A DNA stretch of 64,000 bases from Aminobacter carboxidus (lineage in GTDB: Bacteria; Pseudomonadota; Alphaproteobacteria; Rhizobiales; Rhizobiaceae). The notes beneath the pieces are model-generated. The model was not told where the DNA came from. It was given only the letters and a program-made list of their open reading frames with translations, and did not search any database. Below, piece after piece: positions 9,251-17,923 of this stretch; position 1 is the first letter of the stretch; each line of letters starts with the position of its first letter. The position numbers and the translations under genes are program-made. Where the stretch lies: NCBI RefSeq assembly GCF_014863355.1, contig NZ_JACZEP010000001.1, positions 1,543,410 to 1,607,409 of the forward strand. The letters are read 5' to 3'.

Positions 9251-11359
9251 ATGCGTCCATCCCAGCTCGATCCCCTGTTCTCACCCATCACCTCGCTTGC
9301 CGGCATTGGACCGAAGGTCGCCGTGCTGATCGAAAAGGTCGTACCTGCCGATCTCGGCGACCGGGCTGCCCGCGTCGGCGACCTCATGTTCGTTTTGCCC
9401 AACAGCGTCATCGACCGGCGCAACCGTCCCGGCATCGCGCTCGCCGCCGAAGGCGCCATCGTCACGCTGGAGGTCCGCATCGACCGCCATCAGCCGGCGC
9501 CGCGCGGCAACCGTTCGGTGCCCTACCGCGTCTTTGCCCATGACGACACCGGCGAGATCGCCCTGACCTTCTTCCATGCCCACGCCGCCTATCTCGAAAA
9601 GGCGATGCCCGAAGGCGAGAAGGTCATTGTCTCCGGCCGCATGGAGTGGTTCAACGGCCGCCCCTCGATGGTCCATCCCGACCACATCGCGCTTGCCAGC
9701 GAAGCCGACAAGCTGCCGCTTGTCGAACCGGTCTATCCGCTGACGGCAGGACTGTCGGGCAAGGTGCTGCGCCGGGCTATTGGTCAGGCGCTCGAGCGCC
9801 TGCCGGGATTGCCGGAATGGCTCGATCCGGAATTGATGCGCCGGCACAGCTTCGCCTCGTTCGCAGCGGCATTGCAGCGCGTCCACAACCCAGCCGACCC
9901 GATCGACGCTTCGCCCGAAAACGCCGCCTGGCGCCGCCTCGCCTATGACGAACTGCTCGCCGGCCAGGTTTCGCTGGCGCTGGTTCGCGCCCGCGTGCGC
10001 AAGCTGCATGGCCGCCCGCTGACTGGCGACGGCCGCATCGTCAATGCGCTCCGCGCGGCCCTGCCTTACCAGTTGACTGGCTCGCAGCAGACTGCGCTTG
10101 AAGAAATCGACGCTGATCTCGCCAAGCCGGAACGCATGCTGCGCCTGCTCCAGGGCGACGTCGGCTCCGGCAAGACAGTCGTCGCGCTGCTGGCCATGGC
10201 CCGCGCCGTCGAAGCCGGCGGCCAGGCGGCCTTGATGGCGCCGACCGAAATCCTCGCTCGCCAGCACCTTGCGACCATCACCCCGCTGGCCGAGCGCGTC
10301 GGCATGCGCGTCGCGGTGCTTACCGGCCGCGAAAAGGGGCGCGACCGTGTCCAGACTTTGGCCGGGCTCGAAAGCGGCGAGATCGACATCGTCATCGGCA
10401 CGCATGCGCTGTTTCAGGAAACCGTCGCCTTCCGCGACATGGCGCTTGCCATCATCGACGAGCAGCACCGCTTCGGCGTCCATCAGCGCCTCGCCATGAA
10501 CGCCAAGGGCCAGGCGCCCGACATGCTGGTGATGACCGCCACCCCCATCCCGCGCACCCTGGTGCTGACCGCCTTCGGCGACATGGACGTGTCGCGGCTG
10601 ACCGAAAAACCAGCCGGCCGCCAGCCGATCCGCACCGTCACGTTGCCGCTGGAGCGCATTGACGAGCTCGTCGGCCGCGTCAGGGATGCCGTCGCCGAGG
10701 GCCAGAAGATCTACTGGATCTGCCCGCTCGTCGAAGAATCGGAAGAGGTCAAACTGATGTCGGCCGAGGACCGCTTCGCCTCGCTCCAGCCTGTCTTCGG
10801 TGAGCGGATCGGCATCGTCCATGGCCGCATGAAGGGCGCGGAGAAGGACGAGGCGATGCGCGCCTTCAAGGCGGGCGAAACGCGCGTGCTGATCGCAACG
10901 ACCGTCATCGAGGTTGGCGTCGACGTGCCCGACGCCACCATCATGGTCATCGAGCATGCCGAACGCTTCGGCCTCGCCCAGTTGCACCAGCTGCGCGGTC
11001 GTGTCGGCCGCGGTTCGAAACCGTCTTCCTGCGTGCTGCTCTACAAGGACCCGCTCGGTGAAACCGCCAAGCGCCGCCTGTCTGTCATGCGCGACACCGA
11101 AGACGGCTTTCTTATCGCTGAGGAAGATCTGAAGTTGCGCGGCGAAGGCGAACTGCTGGGCACGCGCCAGTCCGGCACGCCGGGCTTCCAGGTCGCACGC
11201 ATCGAGGCGCATGCCGACCTCCTGGAAATCGCCCGCGACGACGCCCGGCTGATCCTGGCTCGCGACCCCGAACTGATGTCGCCGCGAGGCGAAGCGCTGC
11301 GGCTGCTGCTTTACGTGTTCGGCAGGGATGAGGCGGTGCGCTTGCTGAGAGCCGGCTGA
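9251..11359 (+). CDS. recG: ATP-dependent DNA helicase RecG
   Basis: This 702-residue branch-migration helicase remodels stalled replication forks and Holliday junctions. The N-terminal wedge/OB domain covers about residues 1-240 (GIGPKVAVLIEKVV near the start). The Walker A LLQGDVGSGKTVVALLAM lies near residue 302 and the Walker B DEQHRFGVHQR near 402. Motif IV-VI follows, with TTVIEVGVDVP near 550 and QLRGRVGRG near 581. Length is normal. The last 49 bases overlap, on the opposite strand, the 3' end of the DUF502 gene, an uncommon tail-to-tail overlap. Confidence 0.98.
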   Translation: MRPSQLDPLFSPITSLAGIGPKVAVLIEKVVPADLGDRAARVGDLMFVLPNSVIDRRNRPGIALAAEGAIVTLEVRIDRHQPAPRGNRSVPYRVFAHDDTGEIALTFFHAHAAYLEKAMPEGEKVIVSGRMEWFNGRPSMVHPDHIALASEADKLPLVEPVYPLTAGLSGKVLRRAIGQALERLPGLPEWLDPELMRRHSFASFAAALQRVHNPADPIDASPENAAWRRLAYDELLAGQVSLALVRARVRKLHGRPLTGDGRIVNALRAALPYQLTGSQQTALEEIDADLAKPERMLRLLQGDVGSGKTVVALLAMARAVEAGGQAALMAPTEILARQHLATITPLAERVGMRVAVLTGREKGRDRVQTLAGLESGEIDIVIGTHALFQETVAFRDMALAIIDEQHRFGVHQRLAMNAKGQAPDMLVMTATPIPRTLVLTAFGDMDVSRLTEKPAGRQPIRTVTLPLERIDELVGRVRDAVAEGQKIYWICPLVEESEEVKLMSAEDRFASLQPVFGERIGIVHGRMKGAEKDEAMRAFKAGETRVLIATTVIEVGVDVPDATIMVIEHAERFGLAQLHQLRGRVGRGSKPSSCVLLYKDPLGETAKRRLSVMRDTEDGFLIAEEDLKLRGEGELLGTRQSGTPGFQVARIEAHADLLEIARDDARLILARDPELMSPRGEALRLLLYVFGRDEAVRLLRAG

Positions 11360-12063
11360 GGCAAGGTGCCCACCGGCGGATTGCCGATCGGCCCCTCGAC
11401 GACAATGCCCTTTGCCGCTGCCTTGCTTACCTCGGGTGCCACCAGCCCGGCCGAGACGATCAGCTTGGCACCGTCCTCGATGCTCATGTCGAGCACGACG
11501 ATATCGGACTTCGGCACATACATCAGAAAACCGGTCGTCGGGTTAGGCGTGCACGGCATGAAGACGGCGATCAGCGGGTCGCCCTCCTCGTCAAGCTTTT
11601 CGTTGATCTCGGTCTGCTTCTCGTTGGCGACAAAGACCAGCGACCACACCCCCTTGCGCGGATATTCGACCATGCCGACGGTCCGGAACATCTCGTTCTT
11701 GTTCGACAGCACCGTCTCGAACAGCTGTTTCAGCGCCTTGTAGAGGCCGCGCACCAGCGGCATGCCGTTCAGCAACCGCTCGCCGAACCCGACAATGGCG
11801 CGGCCGATGAAGTTGGCGGTGAGGAACCCGATTAGGGTGATCAGCACCAGCGCCACGATCAGCCCGAAGCCGGGAATCTTGATCGACAGATAGTTGTCCG
11901 GGTTATAGCTCGGCGGGATATAGGGTTTTACCCACGAATCGACCCAGCCGACGAACGACCAGACGATGTAGGTTGTCAGTGCCAGCGGCGCACAGACGAT
12001 GAAGCCGGTGAGGAAATAGTTCCTCAACCGCGTCATCCCAGAGGTCTTGTGGCCGTCTGACAT
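11311..12063 (-). CDS. DUF502 family membrane protein
   Basis: This 250-residue protein has two or three N-terminal membrane helices: YFLTGFIVCAPLALTTYIVW near residue 15, then FGLIVALVLITLIGFLTANF near residue 65. A soluble domain with beta strands follows (PRKGVWSLVFVAN; IAVFMPCTPNPTTGFLMYVP). The TPNPTTG motif is the family signature of DUF502, whose function is unknown. About the last 16 residues are encoded antisense to the recG coding end, so the tail beyond residue 232 may be a recent extension. It precedes glmS in the opposite-to-recG direction but is separated from the glm genes by 84 bases. Confidence 0.85.
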   Translation of the reverse strand: MSDGHKTSGMTRLRNYFLTGFIVCAPLALTTYIVWSFVGWVDSWVKPYIPPSYNPDNYLSIKIPGFGLIVALVLITLIGFLTANFIGRAIVGFGERLLNGMPLVRGLYKALKQLFETVLSNKNEMFRTVGMVEYPRKGVWSLVFVANEKQTEINEKLDEEGDPLIAVFMPCTPNPTTGFLMYVPKSDIVVLDMSIEDGAKLIVSAGLVAPEVSKAAAKGIVVEGPIGNPPVGTLPQPALSKRTASSLPNT

Positions 12064-12147
12064 CGCTCACCGCCGCATTGTTTGCAGCGCAACATTAGTC
12101 AAGCGCGCCGTGCATTGGAACAGCGATCTTCGTAGGGGGCGGGACCC

Positions 12148-13971
12148 TTACTCCACCGTCACCGACTTCGCCAGGTTGCGCGGCTGGTCGACGTCGGTAC
12201 CCATGAACACAGCGGTGAAATAGGCCAGCATCTGGATCGGCAGGGCGTAGATGATCGGCGCGATGAACTCCGGCACATCGGGCAACACGATGGTCTCCAT
12301 CGTCTTCACCGTCGCCTGGGCAGCACCCTTCTGGTCGGTGATCAGGATGATCTTGCCGCCGCGCGCTGCCACTTCCTGCATGTTCGAGACGGTCTTTTCG
12401 AAGATCCGGTCATGCGGCGCAATGACGATGACCGGCATGTTCTCGTCGATCAGCGCGATTGGCCCGTGCTTGAGCTCGCCCGCGGCATAACCCTCGGCAT
12501 GGATGTAGGATATTTCCTTGAGCTTCAGCGCGCCTTCCATGGCGAGCGGAAAATTGGTGTCGCGTCCGAGATAAAGCACATGCTTGTAGGAAGCGAGCTC
12601 GCGCGAAACCTTCTCGATCTGCTTGTCGAGCTTGAGCACCTGGGCGGCATAGCGTGGCGTCTCCGACAGGCTGCGCACCAGCGCCTTTTCTTCGTCCGCC
12701 GTGATCGTGCCGCGCTGCGAGGCCGCCCGAATGGTCAGCGCCGCCAGCACCGAAAGCTGGCAGGTGAAGGCCTTGGTCGAGGCGACGCCGATCTCGGGGC
12801 CGGCAAGCGTCGGCATCACGACGTCGGATTCGCGCGCCATCGTCGATTCGCGCACGTTGACGATCGCGCCGATCGGCACGCCTTCCTTGCGGCAGTAGCG
12901 CAGCGACGCCAGCGTGTCGGCGGTTTCGCCCGATTGCGAGACGAAGAACGCAGCGCTCTTCTTCGAAATCGGCATCTCGCGGTAGCGGAATTCCGAGGCG
13001 ACATCGATGTCGACCGGCAGACGCGCATGGCGCTCGAACCAGTATTTGCCGACCAGCCCGGCGAGATAGGCGGTTCCGCAGGCCGAAACCGCCAGGCGAT
13101 CGATGTCGGCGAAGTTGAACGGCAGGTCGAGCGGCTTCGACGTGCCTTGGGTGAAGTCGAGATAATGGGCCAGCGTGTGCGAGATCACCTCCGGCTGCTC
13201 ATGGATTTCCTTTTCCATGAAATGGCGGTGATTGCCCTTGTCGACGAGATAGCTGGTGCCGACCGACTGGCGCTTCTGGCGCTCCACCGGCTTGCGGTCC
13301 ATGTCGTAGATCTGGAATTCGTTGCGGCGCACCACCGCCCAGTCGCCGTCCTCGAGATAGGTGACCGAATTGGTGAAGGGCGCCAGCGCGATCGCGTCCG
13401 AGCCGAGGAACATCTCGCCGTCGCCATGTCCGATCGCCAGCGGCGGGCCGTTGCGGGCGCCGACGATCAGGTCGTCGTCGCCCTTGAACATGATGGCTAG
13501 CGCGAAGGCGCCGTTAAGCCGCTTCAGCGCCGCATGCGCCGCATCGATGGGCTTTTCCCCAGCCGCCAGTTCGCGCGCAATCAGATGCGCCACCACTTCT
13601 GTGTCGGTCTGCGAGGTGAATTCGTAGCCGGCGGCCGTAAGCTCGTGGCGAAGCTCGGCAAAATTCTCGATGATGCCGTTGTGGACGATCGCCACGCCGT
13701 TGGAAAAATGCGGGTGCGCATTGGTTTCGTTCGGCACTCCATGTGTCGCCCAGCGCGTGTGGCCGATGCCGATGTTGCCGTCCAGCGGTTCGGCCTTGAG
13801 CCGGCGCTCGAGATTGACCAGCTTGCCCTCGGCGCGGCGGCGCGCCAGTTCGCCATTCTCGATGGTGGCGACACCGGCGGAATCGTAGCCGCGATATTCA
13901 AGCCGCTTCAACGCATCGACGATCAGTGGCGCAACCGGCGCCTGGCCGACGATTCCAACGATTCCGCACAT
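12148..13971 (-). CDS. glmS: Glutamine--fructose-6-phosphate aminotransferase (isomerizing)
   Basis: This 607-residue GlmS makes glucosamine-6-phosphate from fructose-6-phosphate and glutamine. The N-terminal MCGIVGIVG provides the catalytic Cys2 of the class II glutaminase domain (residues 1-240). Two SIS sugar-isomerase domains follow (VSACGTAYLAG near 300; HAEGYAAGELKHGPIALID near 490). The C terminus LAKSVTVE is the canonical channel-closing tail. It lies 146 bases downstream of glmU in the same direction, so the two enzymes of the UDP-GlcNAc pathway are probably co-expressed. No glmS ribozyme-like structure was recognised in the gap, as expected outside Gram-positives. Confidence 0.98.
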   Translation of the reverse strand: MCGIVGIVGQAPVAPLIVDALKRLEYRGYDSAGVATIENGELARRRAEGKLVNLERRLKAEPLDGNIGIGHTRWATHGVPNETNAHPHFSNGVAIVHNGIIENFAELRHELTAAGYEFTSQTDTEVVAHLIARELAAGEKPIDAAHAALKRLNGAFALAIMFKGDDDLIVGARNGPPLAIGHGDGEMFLGSDAIALAPFTNSVTYLEDGDWAVVRRNEFQIYDMDRKPVERQKRQSVGTSYLVDKGNHRHFMEKEIHEQPEVISHTLAHYLDFTQGTSKPLDLPFNFADIDRLAVSACGTAYLAGLVGKYWFERHARLPVDIDVASEFRYREMPISKKSAAFFVSQSGETADTLASLRYCRKEGVPIGAIVNVRESTMARESDVVMPTLAGPEIGVASTKAFTCQLSVLAALTIRAASQRGTITADEEKALVRSLSETPRYAAQVLKLDKQIEKVSRELASYKHVLYLGRDTNFPLAMEGALKLKEISYIHAEGYAAGELKHGPIALIDENMPVIVIAPHDRIFEKTVSNMQEVAARGGKIILITDQKGAAQATVKTMETIVLPDVPEFIAPIIYALPIQMLAYFTAVFMGTDVDQPRNLAKSVTVE

Positions 13972-14117
13972 GATTTTGCCCCGTCCAATCCCTCAAAACC
14001 CTGTCGGCCTTTTAGGCAGCGCAACAGCCAAGCGGAAGTCACATTCCGTTTCGCAACGTATCAGCCGCCCGGCCGGGCAAGAAGGACCATCCATGGCACG
14101 GCAGGATTGAAATGCCG

Positions 14118-15485
14118 TTACTTCGCAACTGCCTTTTTCGCTGCGGCCGCCGAGGCAAAGCGTTCGCGCAGTTCCTTGCCCTTGCCGGGCAGCGTCTTCT
14201 GCCGCGCCCTGCCAAAGGCCAGCGCATCCTCGGGCACTTCTTCCGTGATGACGCTGCCTGAAGCGACATAGGCCCGGGCCCCGATGACGATCGGCGCCAC
14301 CAGCGACGAATTCGAGCCAATGAAGGCACCCTCGCCGATGTCGGTGAAAAACTTCGAAAACCCGTCGTAGTTGCAGGTGATGGTGCCCGCACCGATGTTG
14401 GCGCCGGCACCGACACGGGCATCGCCGATATAGGCCAGGTGGTTGACCTTGGCGCCCTTCTCGACGGTCGCCTTCTTGACCTCGCAGAAATTGCCAACCT
14501 TGGCTTTCTCATGCAGTTCGGCACCCGGACGCAATCTCGCATAGGGTCCCACCTCGGCGCGCGGACCGACATGGGCGCCTTCGAGATGGCTGAACGCATG
14601 GATGACCGCACCTGTGGCAACCCTGACACCCGGGCCGAACCAGACATTGGGCTCGACCAGCACATCCGTAGCGATTTCCGTATCGTGCGAGAAGTAGACG
14701 GTTTCAGGCGCAATCAGCGTCGCACCTTCCAGCATCGCCTGCCGGCGGCGACGATTTTGCCAGATCGCCTCGGCCTCGGCGAGTTCAGCCCGGTTGTTGA
14801 TGCCGAGCACGCTTTCAAAACTCGCTTCGGTGGCAATGACGGCGAGGCCAGCCTTGTCGGCAATCTCGACGATGTCGGTGAGGTAGAACTCGCCCTTGGC
14901 GTTGGTGTTACCGACCTGGTCGAGCAGTTTCAGTGCATGCGCGCCCGAAATCGCCATCAGCCCGGCATTGCAGAAGCCGATCTTACGCTCCTCGTCGGAG
15001 CAGTCCTTGTCCTCGCGGATGGCGGCCAGGCGACCATTCTTCTCGATCAGGCGGCCATAGCCGGCCGGATTTGGCGGCCGGAAACCGATGACGACCACGG
15101 CAGCACCCTCGGCAAGCTTTTGCCGCGCCAATTCAAGCGAATCGGCCTCGACCAATGGTGTGTCGCCGAACATCACCAGGATGTCGTCATGGCCTTTCGC
15201 AATTGCCTGCCGCGCCGCCAACACCGCGTGCGCGGTACCCAGACGCTCGGCCTGAACGAAGATTTCTGCTTTGGGCGCAAAGCCTTCCGCCGCCTTCCTG
15301 ACCGCATCGCCGCCATGCCCGACAACCAGCGCAACGGCCTCGGCACCTGCCCGCTCAGCTGCTCTTGAGACATGCGCCACCATCGGCAAACAAGCGATCT
15401 GGTGCAGCACCTTGGGTGTAGCGCTTTTCATCCGCGTGCCCTCGCCGGCGGCAAGGATGATCGACAGGCAGGTTCTCGAGGTCAT
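14118..15485 (-). CDS. glmU: Bifunctional UDP-N-acetylglucosamine pyrophosphorylase / glucosamine-1-phosphate acetyltransferase
   Basis: This 455-residue GlmU catalyses acetylation of GlcN-1-P and then uridyl transfer, giving UDP-GlcNAc for peptidoglycan and lipid A. The N-terminal nucleotidyltransferase domain shows [11 protein letters not shown] (residues 11-21) and GDTPLV near 106. A left-handed beta-helix of hexapeptide repeats occupies about residues 250-430. The HLAYIGDA motif with its catalytic His near 363 and [13 protein letters not shown] near 380 belong to the acetyltransferase site. The enzyme is complete and of normal length. It is the upstream partner of glmS. Confidence 0.98.
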   Translation of the reverse strand: MTSRTCLSIILAAGEGTRMKSATPKVLHQIACLPMVAHVSRAAERAGAEAVALVVGHGGDAVRKAAEGFAPKAEIFVQAERLGTAHAVLAARQAIAKGHDDILVMFGDTPLVEADSLELARQKLAEGAAVVVIGFRPPNPAGYGRLIEKNGRLAAIREDKDCSDEERKIGFCNAGLMAISGAHALKLLDQVGNTNAKGEFYLTDIVEIADKAGLAVIATEASFESVLGINNRAELAEAEAIWQNRRRRQAMLEGATLIAPETVYFSHDTEIATDVLVEPNVWFGPGVRVATGAVIHAFSHLEGAHVGPRAEVGPYARLRPGAELHEKAKVGNFCEVKKATVEKGAKVNHLAYIGDARVGAGANIGAGTITCNYDGFSKFFTDIGEGAFIGSNSSLVAPIVIGARAYVASGSVITEEVPEDALAFGRARQKTLPGKGKELRERFASAAAAKKAVAK

Positions 15486-15584
15486 GGCGTCGTCCGGATT
15501 GGAAAAAGGCGGCTGGATTCGGCCACCTTTCTAGCATTGCTGGCAATCGCCTCCAATGCACACCGATTTCGACGGTTTGAAGGT

Positions 15585-16331
15585 TCAGCCAAGTTGGCCG
15601 AGCACCGGAAAGCGCTCCAGCAACCAATAGGACGCAGTCTGCACGCCGCCGGTCAAAAACAGCACGCCGGCAACGACCAGTAGCGCGCCGATCGCCTTTT
15701 CGACTTTGCCAAGATGCACGCGGAATTTCTGCAGGAAACGCATGAACGCGCCTGAAAACAGCGCCGCGATCAGGAACGGAATGCCAAGGCCGAGCGAATA
15801 GACCGCAAGCAGCGCCGCCCCCTCGCCGACTGTCTCGCGCCCGCCCGCCAGCGTCAGGATCGGCCCGAGCACCGGCCCGATGCAGGGCGTCCAGCCAAAG
15901 GCGAAGGCCAGGCCCATCAGATAGGCGGCGAGATTGCTTGCCGGCTTGCCCTGCGACTGGAACCGCGCCTCGCGTGACAACAGCGGAATGCGCAGGACAC
16001 CGAGGAAATTGAGCCCCATCAGGATGATCAGCACACCGGCGGCCATCGCCAGCGGCTCCTGCCAGGTCCGCAGCAGTTGGCCGATGGTCGAGGCCCCGGC
16101 ACCGAGCGCGATGAAGACGGTGGAGAAGCCAAGCACGAAGCAGGCCGATGCCGTCAGCAGCGCACCACGGGCGCGGGAAACGGTAGCCGTGCCGCCCTCG
16201 GCCCGGAAGTCGTCGACCGAAACGCCGGCCATGTAGCAGAGATAGGGCGGCACCAGTGGCAGAACGCAAGGCGACAGGAAAGACAGGGCTCCCGCCCCCA
16301 ATGCGCTGAGATAACCGACGTCCAATGCCAT
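15585..16331 (-). CDS. CcdA/DsbD-like cytochrome c biogenesis membrane protein
   Basis: This 248-residue membrane protein belongs to the CcdA/TlpA-reductase (DsbD beta-domain) family, which carries electrons across the inner membrane to periplasmic thiol proteins. Two redox Cys occur in conserved settings: FLSPCVLPLVPPYL near residue 21 and FGWTPCIGPVLG near residue 143. About six hydrophobic helices are seen. The ATG at 16331 (MALDVGYLSALG) is favoured because GGAG lies nine bases upstream; a GTG at 16346 is the alternative and would overlap that site. No thioredoxin-like partner is adjacent. Confidence 0.88.
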   Translation of the reverse strand: MALDVGYLSALGAGALSFLSPCVLPLVPPYLCYMAGVSVDDFRAEGGTATVSRARGALLTASACFVLGFSTVFIALGAGASTIGQLLRTWQEPLAMAAGVLIILMGLNFLGVLRIPLLSREARFQSQGKPASNLAAYLMGLAFAFGWTPCIGPVLGPILTLAGGRETVGEGAALLAVYSLGLGIPFLIAALFSGAFMRFLQKFRVHLGKVEKAIGALLVVAGVLFLTGGVQTASYWLLERFPVLGQLG

Positions 16332-16408
16332 TCCATGCCGCTCCACGATATGCAGGGGCCGCTATAGCGGCAGCGGCAATCAGGTACCAATCACCATTTT
16401 GTGGCAAC

Positions 16409-16461
16409 CGGGCCGGTTTCTGCCGGCCCGAAGCATCTCATCTCCGGCACTCATATGCCGG
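16409..16461. other. Two adjacent perfect hairpins downstream of the small secreted protein gene
   Basis: An 8-bp stem (16409-16416 with 16423-16430, core GGGCCGG) is followed 14 bases later by a 6-bp stem CCGGCA (16444-16449) with TGCCGG (16456-16461). Neither has a convincing T tract. They sit between the converging transcript ends of the 16.9-kb gene and the upstream side of the CcdA gene. They may be terminator or processing signals. Confidence 0.4.
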
Positions 16462-16533
16462 GCGTTGAAAGCAAGCACACCCGATCGGGGCCGAACCCGG
16501 TCGCGGCAAGACCAGCCTTGTTCATGGCCAGCT

Positions 16534-16575
16534 TTACTCGTGGCCGACCTTACTCGTGGCCGACCTTACTCATGG
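16534..16575. repeat. 16-bp tandem repeat, about 2.6 copies, spanning a stop codon
   Basis: The unit TTACTCGTGGCCGACC occurs at 16534-16549 and 16550-16565, with a partial third copy at 16566-16575 that differs by one base. The third copy contains the stop codon of the adjacent minus-strand gene; its TTA is the reverse complement of TAA. The array therefore begins exactly at the end of that gene. Confidence 0.85.
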
Positions 16576-16904
16576 ATCGTGTATTCGCCGAGCTCGCAGA
16601 GGTTCTGCTTGTCTTCTGTCGTATCGAGATCCGAGCTTTCCTCGAATTCGAAGCGCATGTCGTATTCGCAGACGCTGCGGCCATCGGCGATGGTGATCTG
16701 CATGCTTTCGCCTGCACCCAGCGTGTCGCGGCCGAAGATGTCGTCTTCCCACTTGTCGACGCCGACCGGTGAGGCATAAAAATTTGTCAGTACTGAAGTC
16801 GTGCCGTTCTTCAGGGTAAAGACAAGGTCTTCTGCCTGGGCAACGGCGGGAAGAACGGAAGCTGCGACAACGAAAGCAACGGCAAGTTTCAAAAGCATAC
16901 GCAT
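16566..16904 (-). CDS. Small secreted protein of unknown function
   Basis: This 112-residue protein has a clear signal peptide (MRMLLKLAVAFVVAASVLP, cleavage near AQA|ED, residue 24). The mature part is a beta-rich domain of about 88 residues: LVFTLKNGTTSVLTNFYASP, then GESMQITIADG and CEYDMRFEFEES. It has two cysteines, in the CEYDMR and NLCELGEY segments, that could form one disulfide. I do not recognise a named family; similar proteins in rhizobia are usually left as hypothetical. It is probably periplasmic and monocistronic. A 16-bp tandem repeat begins at its stop codon. Confidence 0.75.
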   Translation of the reverse strand: MRMLLKLAVAFVVAASVLPAVAQAEDLVFTLKNGTTSVLTNFYASPVGVDKWEDDIFGRDTLGAGESMQITIADGRSVCEYDMRFEFEESSDLDTTEDKQNLCELGEYTIHE

Positions 16905-17136
16905 TTATCAATTTCCAAAACGATGGGCGGCCCGATATTGGGCACCATTGTCTAGCAGTCGGTCATGACAGCAGCAATATCACCGCCCGGTAATATTACG
17001 ACATCCGGATGCGCTTCGCCGGCAGTCAAACTGCCCGCATTTAACAGGCTGTTTGCAACAGCGTTTTTCCGGTTGACCCGCCGGGGCACTCTCCCTATGT
17101 TCCGCCGGAATTTCGAGGTCGCCCCGCGGCCTTCGG

Positions 17137-17171
17137 GAGCGCGTAGCTCAGCCGGTAGAGCAGCTATGTAC
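17137..17171 (+). other. 5' half of a tRNA (acceptor strand plus D-arm), remnant
   Basis: Bases 17137-17143 fit a 7-nt acceptor strand. They are followed by TA (positions 8-9), a perfect D-stem GCTC/GAGC (17146-17149 with 17158-17161) and a D-loop AGCCGGTA. The sequence departs from tRNA after base 26 and no anticodon, T-arm or 3' acceptor follows. It lies five bases before tRNA-Lys. Confidence 0.6.
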
Positions 17172-17175
17172 GGTC

Positions 17176-17251
17176 GGGCGGGTAGCTCAGTTGGTAGAGC
17201 ATTCGACTTTTAATCGAATGGTCATGGGTTCGAGTCCCATCCCGCCCACCA
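17176..17251 (+). tRNA. tRNA-Lys (anticodon TTT)
   Basis: A full cloverleaf is seen. The acceptor is GGGCGGG (17176-17182) with CCCGCCC (17241-17247). The D-arm is GCTCAGTTGGTAGAGC. The anticodon stem TTCGA/TCGAA encloses the loop CTTTTAA, giving anticodon TTT at 17209-17211. The T-arm contains GGTTCGAGTCC. Discriminator A (17248) is followed by an encoded CCA. This tRNA reads the AAA and AAG lysine codons. Confidence 0.97.
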
Positions 17252-17304
17252 ACAAATCTTGATCAGTCTCGTCATAGAAACACTCGTCACCTGTTCCCTC
17301 ATCA

Positions 17305-17329
17305 GGAACATTTAACGCTTCGCCTCGTT
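17305..17329 (+). promoter_or_regulatory. EcfG (RpoE2)-type general stress promoter for the BA14K gene
   Basis: GGAAC (17305-17309) and CGTT (17326-17329) are separated by exactly 16 bases. This is the alphaproteobacterial general-stress sigma factor consensus. The element lies 41 bases ahead of the BA14K start codon. Confidence 0.75.
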
Positions 17330-17370
17330 ATGACTATGAAGGAACGATCCGTCCCTACGAGGAGAAGACA

Positions 17371-17877
17371 ATGAACAAGGTGATCTCAAGCATGATGGCG
17401 ACGGCCATCGCGGCATCGTTTGCGATGATGCCGGTGGCCGAGGCTGCGGCGGCTTCAGCCTACATGCCCAAGGCTCCGCAGGCCGATACGGCCATCCAGC
17501 AGGTCCAGTATGACGGCTACTGGAAGAAGCGCCGCATCATGCGCAGCGACAGCGCCAGCCATTTCCGCGCACCGCGCAGCGGTTTCTACCGCGACCGCGG
17601 CGATGTCGTCTATTTCAACGGCCATCGCGGTTATCGCAACTACCGCCCCGGCTATCGCCGCCACAACGACTTCTGGTTCCCGGCCGGCGCCTTCATAGCG
17701 GGTGCCATCATCGGCGGCGCGTTGGCCAACCAGCCGCAGCCACGCTATGTCCAGCCCAGCCGCTACGGCAATTCGCATGTGCAGTGGTGCTATGACCGCT
17801 ACAGGTCTTATCGCGCGTCCGACAACACCTTCCAGCCCTATAACGGGCCGCGCCAGCAGTGCTATTCGCCCTACTGA
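17371..17877 (+). CDS. BA14K family protein
   Basis: This 168-residue secreted or envelope protein has a signal peptide cut near AEAAAA (residue 27). A basic Arg/Tyr-rich middle follows (residues 50-110), then a short hydrophobic Gly/Ala segment ([19 protein letters not shown], near 110-125). The last 35 residues carry the BA14K signature, with [19 protein letters not shown] and the paired Cys in [12 protein letters not shown]14K was first described as an immunoreactive Brucella protein with lectin-like properties; in rhizobia the role is unsettled. GGAG precedes the ATG. The EcfG-type promoter upstream suggests induction in stationary phase or by stress. Confidence 0.88.
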   Translation: MNKVISSMMATAIAASFAMMPVAEAAAASAYMPKAPQADTAIQQVQYDGYWKKRRIMRSDSASHFRAPRSGFYRDRGDVVYFNGHRGYRNYRPGYRRHNDFWFPAGAFIAGAIIGGALANQPQPRYVQPSRYGNSHVQWCYDRYRSYRASDNTFQPYNGPRQQCYSPY

Positions 17878-17923
17878 TTCTGGACTGACACATCGATTGC
17901 CCGCACTTACGGGGGACCCGAGC

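Noticed and set aside
9281..11212. 643-codon open frame antisense to recG
   Set aside because: Long open frames opposite high-GC genes are expected; the residue composition follows the recG codon pattern.
13972..14117. glmS ribozyme between glmU and glmS
   Set aside because: The ribozyme core is not recognisable and the element is essentially a Gram-positive feature.
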